The notes beneath the pieces were generated by a model. That model was not told the DNA's origin and searched no databases. It saw only the letters and a program-made list of their open reading frames with translations. A DNA stretch of 64,000 bases. Source: Leptothrix sp. (in: b-proteobacteria) (GTDB lineage: Bacteria; Pseudomonadota; Gammaproteobacteria; Burkholderiales; Burkholderiaceae_C). This document shows positions 28,281 to 37,042 of this stretch, in pieces. The position numbers were made by a program, and so were the translations under genes. Numbering within the stretch: the stretch's first letter is position 1; each line of letters starts with the position of its first letter. The DNA is taken from contig PNKV01000005.1 in assembly GCA_013822685.1 (NCBI GenBank), forward strand, positions 163,569 through 227,568, given 5' to 3'.

Positions 28281-29060
28281 ATGGGCGACCAGATGCTTTA
28301 TTCCGTGCGAATGTTGTTGATGTTTGTGCACTTTTTGGTGTCGGGCGTTTTGGGCATGCTGATCGGACTGTGTCGACCGTTTAACCCAGACAACAGCCGC
28401 CTCTGCGCGCGCATCTACTCTGTGCCGGCATTGCGGATCCTGGGCTTGAAGCTCGAGATGGACGCGCGAGGCTTGATGCAGCACCAGCGCTCATGCGTGA
28501 TCGTGGCCAACCACCAATCCAACTACGACTTGTTCGTGCTGGGCAGCTTGGTGCCTGAGCGCACCGTGACCATCGGCAAGAAGAGCCTGAAGTGGGTGCC
28601 CTTGTTTGGCCAGATCTACTGGCTGGCGGGCAACGTGCTGATCAACCGCGCCAATGCCGAGCAAGCCAAGCAGGCCATGCTGACCACCACCGATACGCTT
28701 CAGCACAAGGACACCTCGATCTGGGTGTTTGCCGAGGGCACGCGCAACCTGGGCAAGGGCTTGTTGCCTTTCAAGAAGGGCGCGTTCCAGATGGCCATCA
28801 ACGCGGGCGTGCCGATCATCCCCCTGTGCACCAGCAACTACAAGAACCACATGAACCTGAACCGTTGGCGCAGTGGCACGGTGAAGGTGCGCTCACTTGC
28901 GCCCATTCCCACCGCAGGGCTGAGCCTGGACGACATGCCCGCACTGATTGAACGGTGCCGGCTGCAGATGCAAGAATGCATTCAGAGCATGGACCGCGAG
29001 ATTGCGGCCGCTGATGATGAGAATTTGAAAGCAAGAGGCGGAGTGCGCGGCCAACATTGA
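28281..29060 (+). CDS. plsC: 1-acyl-sn-glycerol-3-phosphate acyltransferase
   Basis: CVIVANHQSNYDLFVLGSLVP (HX4D-like NHQSNYD), VFAEGTRNLGKGLLPFKKGAFQMAINAGVPIIPLC. Confidence 0.93.
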   Translation: MGDQMLYSVRMLLMFVHFLVSGVLGMLIGLCRPFNPDNSRLCARIYSVPALRILGLKLEMDARGLMQHQRSCVIVANHQSNYDLFVLGSLVPERTVTIGKKSLKWVPLFGQIYWLAGNVLINRANAEQAKQAMLTTTDTLQHKDTSIWVFAEGTRNLGKGLLPFKKGAFQMAINAGVPIIPLCTSNYKNHMNLNRWRSGTVKVRSLAPIPTAGLSLDDMPALIERCRLQMQECIQSMDREIAAADDENLKARGGVRGQH

Positions 29061-29102
29061 GCGCGAATACTGAGGCCTTCTGATCAACGATGGAGTGTTG
29101 TC

Positions 29103-30146
29103 ATGGAGGATGAAGCGCGCTGGGCCGCGGTGCTGGCCAAAGACAAGCAGCTGGATGGCGAGTTCGTGTTCGCGGTCAAGACAACCGGCATTTACTGCCG
29201 ACCCTCGTGCCCGGCCAAGCCTGCCAAGCGCCAAAACGTCGAGTTTTTTGACACCACGGTGCTGGCTCTTGGCGCGGGCTATCGTGCCTGCAAACGCTGC
29301 AAGCCCGATGGGCCGTCGCAAGAGCACACGCGGCACGATCTGGTGCTGCAAGCATGCCAGGCCATCGAGCAAAGCGAGTCCGGCTTGTTGCTGGACGACC
29401 TGGCCGCCAAGATGGGCCTGAGCCCGCACCACTTTCACCGCATCTTCAAGGCGGGCACCGGGCTGACGCCCAAGCAGTACCACAAGGCGGTGCAGGCCAG
29501 GCGCGTCACCTCGGCCTTGCAAGACGCCTCGTCGGTGACGGAAGCGCTGTACGACGCGGGCTTCAGCTCGTCGGGGCGTTTTTACGAAGATGCCGGGTCA
29601 AACCTGGGCATGTCGCCCAGCAGTTTTCAGCAAGGCGGGGCGGGCGAACAGATCCGTCACACGATCGAGCCTTGCTCGCTGGGGATGCTGCTGGTGGCGG
29701 CCACGCCGCGCGGCGTTTGTGCGATCGAGTTTGCTGATAGCCAGGATGCCTTGCTGGCGCGTTTGCAGGCCCGTTTCTCAAAAGCCGTGTTGCAAGCCGG
29801 GGACGAGCAGTTCAAGCAATGGGTAGCCCAGATACTGCGCTACCTGGACCAACCCACTGGCGCGCTTGATTTGCCGCTGGATGTGCAGGGCACGGTGTTT
29901 CAGCGGCGTGTGTGGAAGGCACTGCAAGAGATTCCCACGGGGCAGACCTTGAGCTACACCGAGTTGGCTCAACGCTTGGGCCAGCCCACGGCGGTGCGGG
30001 CGGTGGCCTCGGCCTGTGCCAACAACCAGATCGCCGTGGCCATCCCTTGCCACCGCGTGGTGCGAGCCGGTGGTGCGCTGGCGGGCTTTCGCTGGGGCCT
30101 GGAGCGCAAGGCCGAGTTGTTGCGCCGTGAGGGTGGTGAGTCGTGA
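29103..30146 (+). CDS. ada: Bifunctional Ada: methylphosphotriester sensor/AraC regulator and O6-methylguanine-DNA methyltransferase
   Basis: GIYCRPSCPAKPAKRQNVEFF...ACKRCKPDG; HTH; C-terminal AVAIPCHRVVRAGGALAGFRWGLERK. Confidence 0.95.
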   Translation: MEDEARWAAVLAKDKQLDGEFVFAVKTTGIYCRPSCPAKPAKRQNVEFFDTTVLALGAGYRACKRCKPDGPSQEHTRHDLVLQACQAIEQSESGLLLDDLAAKMGLSPHHFHRIFKAGTGLTPKQYHKAVQARRVTSALQDASSVTEALYDAGFSSSGRFYEDAGSNLGMSPSSFQQGGAGEQIRHTIEPCSLGMLLVAATPRGVCAIEFADSQDALLARLQARFSKAVLQAGDEQFKQWVAQILRYLDQPTGALDLPLDVQGTVFQRRVWKALQEIPTGQTLSYTELAQRLGQPTAVRAVASACANNQIAVAIPCHRVVRAGGALAGFRWGLERKAELLRREGGES

Positions 30147-30859
30147 TGGGTGCGGTGTTGCACGAACGCGTGGCCGCGCTGGATTGGGAGCGCATCCACA
30201 TGGCCCTTGACCAACGCGGTTTTGCCACCACGGGCCCGCTGCTGACGGCCGCCGAGTGCGGTGCGTTGGCGGGCTGCTATGACGACGAATCCTTGTTCCG
30301 CAGCCGTGTGGTCATGGGCCGCCATGGATTTGGTCGAGGCGAGTACAAATATTTTGATTACCCACTGCCCGATTTGATCGCCACTCTGCGAGAGGGCTTC
30401 TACCCGCGCCTGGTGCACGTGGCCAACCATTGGAATGAGCGGATGGGCGTGCCCACTCGGTATCCCGGCGATTTGCCGTCGATGCTGGCGCGTTGCCATG
30501 CCGCGGGCCAGAGCCGGCCCACGCCTTTGTTGTTGAAGTACGAAGCTGGCGACTACAACTGCCTGCACCAGGACTTGTATGGCGAGCATGTGTTCCCCCT
30601 GCAAGTGGCCGTGTTGCTGTCGCGGCCCGGCATTGATTTCACGGGGGGCGAGTTCGTGCTGGTGGAGCAGCGCCCCCGGATGCAAAGCCGGCCGCAGGTG
30701 GTGCCCTTGGTGCAAGGCGAGGGTGTCGTCTTTGCGGTACACCACCGGCCGGTGCAGGGCACGCGTGGCAGCTACCGCGTCAACCTGCGGCATGGCGTGA
30801 GTGAGTTGACGGGGGGCCGGCGCTTCACCACCGGGGTGATCTTCCATGACGCGGCTTGA
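30143..30859 (+). CDS. 2OG-Fe(II) oxygenase
   Basis: HxD motif CLHQDLYGEHVFPLQVAVLLS; GGEFVLVEQRPRMQSR; GSYRVNLRHGVS; overlaps ada (ATGA) and alkA. Confidence 0.88.
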   Translation: MMGAVLHERVAALDWERIHMALDQRGFATTGPLLTAAECGALAGCYDDESLFRSRVVMGRHGFGRGEYKYFDYPLPDLIATLREGFYPRLVHVANHWNERMGVPTRYPGDLPSMLARCHAAGQSRPTPLLLKYEAGDYNCLHQDLYGEHVFPLQVAVLLSRPGIDFTGGEFVLVEQRPRMQSRPQVVPLVQGEGVVFAVHHRPVQGTRGSYRVNLRHGVSELTGGRRFTTGVIFHDAA

Positions 30860-31748
30860 GTGCGTGATCCCTTTGCCAGCCAACTACCGGCATGCCGATG
30901 TGCTGGCTTTTCATGGGCGCGACGCACAGTCCACGGCAGAGCTTGTGCAAGGCCAATGCTTGCGCAAGGGCATCATGCTGCGGGGCTGCCCTGCCGTCGT
31001 CGAGATCGTGCTGGAGCAAGCCGAGGCGCGGTGCAGTTTGCTGGTGGACGGCCCTGAGTCTGCCGTGTCAATGGCCGAGCTGGAGGGCCTTTGCAAACGG
31101 CTGCTGGGCCTGCACATGGACGTCGATGCTTTCGAGGCCTTGCATGGCGAACACCCTGAACTGGGCGCACTGGTTTTGGCGCAAAGTGGTTTGCGGGTGC
31201 CCATGGCGGCCACGCCTTTTGAGGCATTGACCTGGGCCGTGACGGGGCAACAGATCAACGTGGGTGTGGCCTCGCAGTTGCGTCGGCGTCTGATCTTGCT
31301 GGGTGGGCGGCAGCATTCAAGCGGCTTGTGGTGCCACCCGGACGCGGTGGGTGTGGCCGCGCTCGCCGAGACGGCATTGCGCGAGGCCAAGTTCTCGGTC
31401 GCCAAGACGCAGACCATTTTGACCATCAGCCGGATGGCCAGCGAGGGGCGGTTGCCCTTGGACGATTGGATGGCCATGCCGCTGGTGGTGCCCGCCATGG
31501 AGGCAGCGCTCTTGTCCATCAAGGGTGTGGGCCCCTGGACGGTCAACTACACCTTGCTGCGGGGCTTTGGCCACGCAGATGGATCACTGCATGGTGACGT
31601 GGCGGTGCGCAATGCCTTGCAGCGCGTATTGGGGCAGACCGATAAATTGATGGCCGCGCAAGCCGAGGCTTGGCTCAGGCCCTTCGCGCCTTGGCGGTCT
31701 TTGGTGGCAGCGCACTTGTGGGCGTCACTTCGCTTTGCGGAAGGTTAG
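30846..31748 (+). CDS. alkA: DNA-3-methyladenine glycosylase 2 family protein
   Basis: PFEALTWAVTGQQINVGVASQLRRRL...LSIKGVGPWTVNYTLLRGFGHADGSLHGDVAVRNAL (HhH-GPD). Confidence 0.92.
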   Translation: MTRLECVIPLPANYRHADVLAFHGRDAQSTAELVQGQCLRKGIMLRGCPAVVEIVLEQAEARCSLLVDGPESAVSMAELEGLCKRLLGLHMDVDAFEALHGEHPELGALVLAQSGLRVPMAATPFEALTWAVTGQQINVGVASQLRRRLILLGGRQHSSGLWCHPDAVGVAALAETALREAKFSVAKTQTILTISRMASEGRLPLDDWMAMPLVVPAMEAALLSIKGVGPWTVNYTLLRGFGHADGSLHGDVAVRNALQRVLGQTDKLMAAQAEAWLRPFAPWRSLVAAHLWASLRFAEG

Positions 31749-32363
31749 GTTGTGGCGGATGTCCGGCCCGCCGGCCGTGGGCTTGAGCGCCTTCACGCCA
31801 TGAAAGCGCAGGCGTGATGGGCCACCCCACACCAGCACGTCGCCATCGTGAAGAGGCAGGGTGCGCAAGGGCTCCGAACGCTTGAGGCCACCCAACTGGA
31901 AGCTCGCCGTGGCGCCAATGGACACTGACACGATCGGCTGATCCATGTCTTGTTCGTCCCTGTCTTGGTGGACACCCAATGCGGCGCCGCTGCCATACCG
32001 GTTGATGAGGCAGGCGTCGGGCTCGAAGTGGTCAAAACCTGCTGCAGCGGCGGCTTGTTGGGCCAGGGACATGAAGCTGTCAGGCATGGCTGGCCAGGGG
32101 CGCTGGGTCAGCGGATCGGTGCGGCTGTACTGGTAGCCGGCGCTGGAGGAAGTCCACCCCCAAGGGCCGCAATTGGTCATGGCCACCGACATGCGCTTGC
32201 CGCCACCGACCTGCATGTGCCGGAAAGCCGCCTGTGCCGCGACCAGTTCGATCTGCGCGAGCAGAGGTGCGGTCTTGTCGATGAACGCAGGCAGCAAGAA
32301 GAACCCCTCGACCAGCTCGGTGCAAGAGGACTGGGGTTCAAAAAGGGATGATGGCGGCCTCAT
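31725..32363 (-). CDS. alkB: Alpha-ketoglutarate-dependent DNA repair dioxygenase AlkB
   Basis: MSVAMTNCGPWGWTSSSAGYQYSRTDPLTQRPWPAMP...NRYGSGAALGVHQDRDEQDMDQPIVSVSIGATASFQLGG...VWGGPSRLRFHGVK. Confidence 0.95.
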   Translation of the reverse strand: MRPPSSLFEPQSSCTELVEGFFLLPAFIDKTAPLLAQIELVAAQAAFRHMQVGGGKRMSVAMTNCGPWGWTSSSAGYQYSRTDPLTQRPWPAMPDSFMSLAQQAAAAAGFDHFEPDACLINRYGSGAALGVHQDRDEQDMDQPIVSVSIGATASFQLGGLKRSEPLRTLPLHDGDVLVWGGPSRLRFHGVKALKPTAGGPDIRHNLTFRKAK

Positions 32364-32393
32364 GACCGCCCAGTTTACGGCGGGCTTGGCCTG

Positions 32394-32666
32394 TCACTGA
32401 AAGCCGTCAAGCGGCATGTTTTCAGTGCGGCGCTCTTTGCGCTTTTCCCATTCGTCGCGCACGCTGGGGGCCATGGGCGCTGGCGTGTCGTCTTGAGAGC
32501 GGTAACGCCACAAGGTGGTCAGCACCGACGCCGCCAACAACAAAATCGCACTGCACATGCTGGGGCCGCTGAACCCGAAAATGGGAATCAGCGCCGCGCC
32601 GGCGAGGGCGTAGATGAAGGGCAGGATTTTGTAAAGCGACTCGGGGATCCACATGTTCGTTGCCAC
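32394..32666 (-). CDS. Small membrane protein, hypothetical
   Basis: 90-aa ORF with two hydrophobic segments. Confidence 0.6.
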   Translation of the reverse strand: MATNMWIPESLYKILPFIYALAGAALIPIFGFSGPSMCSAILLLAASVLTTLWRYRSQDDTPAPMAPSVRDEWEKRKERRTENMPLDGFQ

Positions 32667-32782
32667 GACTGGCTCATTGGTAACAATGTGTTCAGTCTCT
32701 CAGAACCACATGCCCATGGGTGTCGCAGAACCCCCTCATGCAAAGGGCTGGCGGCAATTTCCCGCAAATTACCGTGGGAAAG

Positions 32783-33247
32783 TCACGCTCCGGCAGGGCT
32801 CAGGCGCCGGCGCAAATCGCTCAAGGTGGTGCGCAAGGACATCAACTCCTGGTTGGTCATGTCTAATTGGCAGCCCACAGCTTGCGGGATTGCTTGAGCC
32901 TCGTTCTTCAACGCAAGGCCTGAGGCGGTCAAGGTCACGCGCACGCGGCGCTCATCTTGCTGATCACGCTGGCGTTGCACCAGGCCTGCAGCTTCCAGCC
33001 GTTTGAGCAGCGGCGTCAGGGTGCCGGAATCCAACTGCAAGCGTTTGCCCAAGTCGTTGACGGTGAGGTCGGCGTGCTCCCACAACACCATCATCACCAG
33101 GTATTGCGGGTAGGTCAGGCCCAGGGGTGCCAGCAGTGGTTTGTAGAGCTTGGTCATGGCCAGCGATGCCGAGTACAAGGCAAAGCAAAGCTGGCGATCC
33201 AGGATCAACAGGTCGTCAGACGGGCTGGTGGGAAGGGCATCAGGCAT
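32783..33247 (-). CDS. ohrR: OhrR-type MarR family regulator
   Basis: [42 protein letters not shown] (redox Cys) and [36 protein letters not shown]. Confidence 0.92.
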   Translation of the reverse strand: MPDALPTSPSDDLLILDRQLCFALYSASLAMTKLYKPLLAPLGLTYPQYLVMMVLWEHADLTVNDLGKRLQLDSGTLTPLLKRLEAAGLVQRQRDQQDERRVRVTLTASGLALKNEAQAIPQAVGCQLDMTNQELMSLRTTLSDLRRRLSPAGA

Positions 33248-33269
33248 GACGCTATGTTAGCGAGCCCGC

Positions 33270-35249
33270 CTAAGCCGCGTCGGGATTGAGCTTTTCGATG
33301 GATTCGCTCAGTTCCAGCCAACGGTGCTCCAGGGCTTCAACCTGATCGCTGACGGTTTTGAGGCGCTTGCCCTGGTCAGCGCGCGCGGCGGCGGACAGCT
33401 TGGCATCGCCCAGCGCCGTGGTGAGGTCATCCCGCTCGGTGGTCAGCGTGGCCATCTGTTGCTCGACCTTCTTCAGGTCGTTCTTCAAGGGCTTGGCTTG
33501 TTCCAACAGCTTTTGGCGGGCAGCTTGATGGGCCTTGCGCTCGTCGCCAGCAGGCTCTTTGGCCGCGGCCTTGATCTGCTGTTGCTTGGCGGCCTGCTTG
33601 CCTTGGTCGCGCGCCTTCTTGGCCGCTTGGGCCACCTGCTTGCTCTGCTCTTGCAGCCACTTTTGATAGTCGTCCAGGTCGCCATCAAAGGGCTGGACGC
33701 CGCCGTGAGTGACCAGCCAGAACTCGTCGCACACCTCGCGCAGCAAGGCGCGGTCGTGGCTGACCAGCATGACGGTGCCTTCGAAGCCATTGAGCGCCAT
33801 GCTCAGCGCTTCGCGCGTGGTCAGGTCCAGATGGTTGGTGGGTTCGTCGAGCAGCAGCAGGTTGGGGCGTTGCCACACCACCAGGGCCAGCACCAAGCGG
33901 GCTTTTTCGCCGCCGCTCATCAGGCCAACAGCTTGGTTGACCATGTCGCCCGTGAAGCGGAAGCTGCCCAGGAAATCGCGCAGCTCTTGTTCGCGGCCTT
34001 GGGGGCCCAGGGTGCGGGCCAGGCGCACCATGTGCTCCAGCGGGCCTTCGTCCAGGCGCAGCACGTCCAGCTCTTGCTGGGCGAAGTAGCCGATGCTCAG
34101 GCCCTTGCCTTCGGTGACGGTGCCAGAGATGGGCGGCTGCATGTGCGCCAGTGTCTTGACCAGCGTGGATTTGCCCTGGCCGTTGGCGCCCAGGATGCCG
34201 ATGCGCTGGCCGGGCATGACCGAGCGGTTGATGTCGTGCACGATGACCGTGTCCTGGCCTTCTTCCGAGCGGTAGCCGCAGACCAGGTCGGACATGGCCA
34301 GCATGGGGTTGGGCAGGCTTTGTGGCTCGCGGAACTCGAAGTCGAAATCAGCGGCGCTGAGCACGGGCGCGATCTTTTCCATGCGCTCCAGGGCCTTGAC
34401 GCGGCTTTGCGCCTGCTTGGCCTTGGAGGCCTTGGCCTTGAAGCGTGCGATGAACTTGCTCAGGTGGGCGATGCGGTCTTGCTGCTTGGAGAAGGCCGCG
34501 GTTTGCTGGCTCATGCGCTCGGCGCGCATGAACTCAAACGCGGTGTAGCCACCGGTGTAGCGGGTCAGCTTGGCTTCATCCAGGTGCAGAGTGACCTTGG
34601 TGATGGCATCGAGGAACTCGCGGTCGTGGCTGATGACGATCATCGTGCCTTCGTACTTTTGCAGCCAGGCTTCCAGCCAGACGAGGGCATCCAAGTCCAA
34701 GTGGTTGGTGGGTTCGTCGAGCAGCAGCAGTTGCGAGGGGCACATCAGTGCGCGCGCGAGTTGCAGGCGCATGCGCCAGCCGCCCGAGAAGCTGTTGACG
34801 GGGGCTTCGAGCTGTTCAACAGCAAAGCCCAGGCCCAGCAGCAGGGCTTGGGCGCGGGCGGGGGCGTCGAAGTGGCCAACTTCTGCCAGCACGGCATGGG
34901 CTTCGGCCATGGCGTTGCCGTCTTCGGCTTGTTCAGCGCGGTCCAGCTCTTCGCGGGCGAGCATGAGGCGGGCGTCGCCTTGGAGCACGTATTCGGTGGC
35001 GGGGTCGTCGGTCTCGGGCATGTTCTGGGCCACTTCGGCCAGACCGCCTGGCTTCAGCCACGCTGCGGGGATGTCGACGTCGCCAGCGTCAGGCTGCAGG
35101 CGGCCGGCGAGCAGCGAGAACAGTGAGGATTTGCCCGCGCCGTTGCGGCCGATGAGGCCGACTTTCTCGCCTGGGTGCAAGGTGGCATTGGCCTGCTGTA
35201 AAACGACCTTGGTGCCACGCAGCAGGGTAATGTTCTTGATGACGATCAT
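33270..35249 (-). CDS. ABC-F family ATP-binding protein
   Basis: Two ABC domains: GRNGAGKSS / LLLLDEPTNHLDLDALVWLE and GANGQGKST / LLLLDEPTNHLDLTTREAL; no TM region; C-terminal coiled coil. Confidence 0.95.
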   Translation of the reverse strand: MIVIKNITLLRGTKVVLQQANATLHPGEKVGLIGRNGAGKSSLFSLLAGRLQPDAGDVDIPAAWLKPGGLAEVAQNMPETDDPATEYVLQGDARLMLAREELDRAEQAEDGNAMAEAHAVLAEVGHFDAPARAQALLLGLGFAVEQLEAPVNSFSGGWRMRLQLARALMCPSQLLLLDEPTNHLDLDALVWLEAWLQKYEGTMIVISHDREFLDAITKVTLHLDEAKLTRYTGGYTAFEFMRAERMSQQTAAFSKQQDRIAHLSKFIARFKAKASKAKQAQSRVKALERMEKIAPVLSAADFDFEFREPQSLPNPMLAMSDLVCGYRSEEGQDTVIVHDINRSVMPGQRIGILGANGQGKSTLVKTLAHMQPPISGTVTEGKGLSIGYFAQQELDVLRLDEGPLEHMVRLARTLGPQGREQELRDFLGSFRFTGDMVNQAVGLMSGGEKARLVLALVVWQRPNLLLLDEPTNHLDLTTREALSMALNGFEGTVMLVSHDRALLREVCDEFWLVTHGGVQPFDGDLDDYQKWLQEQSKQVAQAAKKARDQGKQAAKQQQIKAAAKEPAGDERKAHQAARQKLLEQAKPLKNDLKKVEQQMATLTTERDDLTTALGDAKLSAAARADQGKRLKTVSDQVEALEHRWLELSESIEKLNPDAA

Positions 35250-35324
35250 GGGAAGCGGAAACTCGGGATTCGGCCAGGGACGGCGCGGCAGTGTATCAAG
35301 CGCCGTATTTTTGGGCTTTTGGTG

Positions 35325-35540
35325 GGAGCGCGAGGTGGGGCTGAGGCGGTGGCTGGCAGGGCTCCTATGGTGGCGGTCCTCCGCGTTGCGAAGGACTGCT
35401 CTGCGGTGCTGCGCTCCTCGACGCCCCCGAAGTCGCCCTGCCAGCCACCCACCGCCTCATCCCTGATCACCTCGCTGGTGGCGTGGCACGAAAAAACGGT
35501 GGCACGCCACCAGCCCCCCGCCTCGCGCTACCAATAAAAG
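35325..35540. repeat. Structured intergenic element with nested inverted repeats
   Basis: TGAGGCGGTGGCTGGCAGGGC (35342-35362) vs GCCCTGCCAGCCACCCACCGCCTCA (35435-35459); inner hairpin TCCTCCGCGTTGCGAAGGA; separate hairpin GCTGGTGGCGTGGCAC-N9-GGTGGCACGCCACCAGC. Confidence 0.65.
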
Positions 35541-35544
35541 CGCA

Positions 35545-37041
35545 TCAGTCTTTGCTGGCCACCGCAACAGCAGGCGCCCAAGAACCACCCAAGGCGCGGA
35601 TCAGCCCGACAGTCGAAGTAGCCCAAGCTCCCCGCAACTGCACTGCCTGCCGCTCAATGGCCAACAAACTGCGCTGCGTGTCGATCAGCGTCAGATAGCT
35701 GTCTTCACCTGCGCGATAGCGCTTGTCGGCCAGATCGGCCGAGCGGCGTGCCGAGACCACGGCCTCGTCCAAGGCTTCAGTCTGGCTGCGCACGGCCGAC
35801 AGGCTGGACAGCTTGTCTTCCACATCGCCAAAGGCCGACAGCACGGTCTGGCGGTAACTGGCCACCGATTCTTCCAGCGAAGCTTCAGCGCGCGCTATGT
35901 TGGCCTTGTTGCGGCCACCATCGAACAAGGGCATCGACAACACGGCGTTCACCAGCCAGGTGCGGGCGTCCCACTTGAACAGATCTGACAGCTCATAAGA
36001 GGCATAGCCGCCATTGGCCGTCAGGCTCAATGCCGGGAAGATGGCCGAACGGGCCAGGCCCACACGCGAGTTGAAGGCCATCATCTGCGCTTGGGCGGCG
36101 GCCACGTCAGGACGGCGCTCCAGCAAGGCGGAGGGCAGGCCGGCCGGCACGGCTGGTACCGCCGCAGCCGCGGTCAGCGGTGCCGATGGCGCCGTGAATG
36201 CGGCGGGGGCCTTGCCCAGCAACAGTGCCAGCGCATGCTCGACCTGGGCCCGGTTGCCCTTCAGGCCGCGCGCCTCCGCCAGCGTGGTGTTGTACTCGGT
36301 GCGGGCACGCGCCGTGTCGAACTCGGAGATGTCGCCAGACTTGTAGCGCTTTTCGGTCAGCTGAAGGTTTTCGTTGCGCAAGCCCAAGGTCCGGTCCAAC
36401 AACTCAACTTCGGCATCCAGCGTGCGCAGTTGGAAATACGTTTGCGCCACGTCGGCCTGCAAGGCCAGCAGCACCGATTGGTAGGCCGCTTCGGTGGCCG
36501 CCGCGTCAAAGGTGGCGGCGTTGATGCTGTTGGTCACGCGCTGGAACAAGTCCACCTCGTAGCTCGCCGTCAACCCGGAACGCCATGCGGTGGCTGGACC
36601 GATGTTGGTGTTGGCAGGCATGCCCAGATCGACCGCGCTGGATTTTTGGCGCCCGACGCCAAAGTTGACGCCGACCTGGGGCAAGCGGTCGGCCTGGCTG
36701 CTGTTCAGCGCGGCCCGTGCGGCCTTCACCCGAGCGGCGGCGGCCGCCAGGTTTGGGTTGGCCGCCAGGGCTTGCTCTTGCAGTTGGTTCAGGGCGGGGT
36801 CGTTGAAGGCCAGCCACCATTGGCCACGTGTGTGGCCTTCAGCAGGCTCGGCGGCCTTCCACTGGCCCGCCGGGGCGGCGATGGCGGTGTCAGGCGTGCC
36901 TTCCTTGAAGCTGGTGGGCACGTCGATCTTGGCCTGTGGCGGCGTGGGCGCGGTGGCGCACCCGGCCAACACCAGGGCGGCCAGCAAAGGCGCCAGGGCC
37001 AGGCTTCTTCGGTTCATGGTGTTTGTGATTGGGCGATTCAT
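35545..37041 (-). CDS. RND efflux outer membrane lipoprotein (NodT family)
   Basis: MNRPITNTMNRRSLALAPLLAALVLAGCA lipobox; OEP repeats ...LLERRPDVAAAQAQM...YRAGEDSYLTLIDTQRSLLAIERQ. Confidence 0.93.
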   Translation of the reverse strand: MNRPITNTMNRRSLALAPLLAALVLAGCATAPTPPQAKIDVPTSFKEGTPDTAIAAPAGQWKAAEPAEGHTRGQWWLAFNDPALNQLQEQALAANPNLAAAAARVKAARAALNSSQADRLPQVGVNFGVGRQKSSAVDLGMPANTNIGPATAWRSGLTASYEVDLFQRVTNSINAATFDAAATEAAYQSVLLALQADVAQTYFQLRTLDAEVELLDRTLGLRNENLQLTEKRYKSGDISEFDTARARTEYNTTLAEARGLKGNRAQVEHALALLLGKAPAAFTAPSAPLTAAAAVPAVPAGLPSALLERRPDVAAAQAQMMAFNSRVGLARSAIFPALSLTANGGYASYELSDLFKWDARTWLVNAVLSMPLFDGGRNKANIARAEASLEESVASYRQTVLSAFGDVEDKLSSLSAVRSQTEALDEAVVSARRSADLADKRYRAGEDSYLTLIDTQRSLLAIERQAVQLRGAWATSTVGLIRALGGSWAPAVAVASKD

Positions 37042-37042
37042 G

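Noticed and set aside
33324-35126. 600-aa ORF on the + strand opposite the ABC-F gene
   Set aside because: Shadow ORF with low-complexity Gln/Gly/Val composition; the minus-strand ABC-F protein has full Walker and signature motifs.
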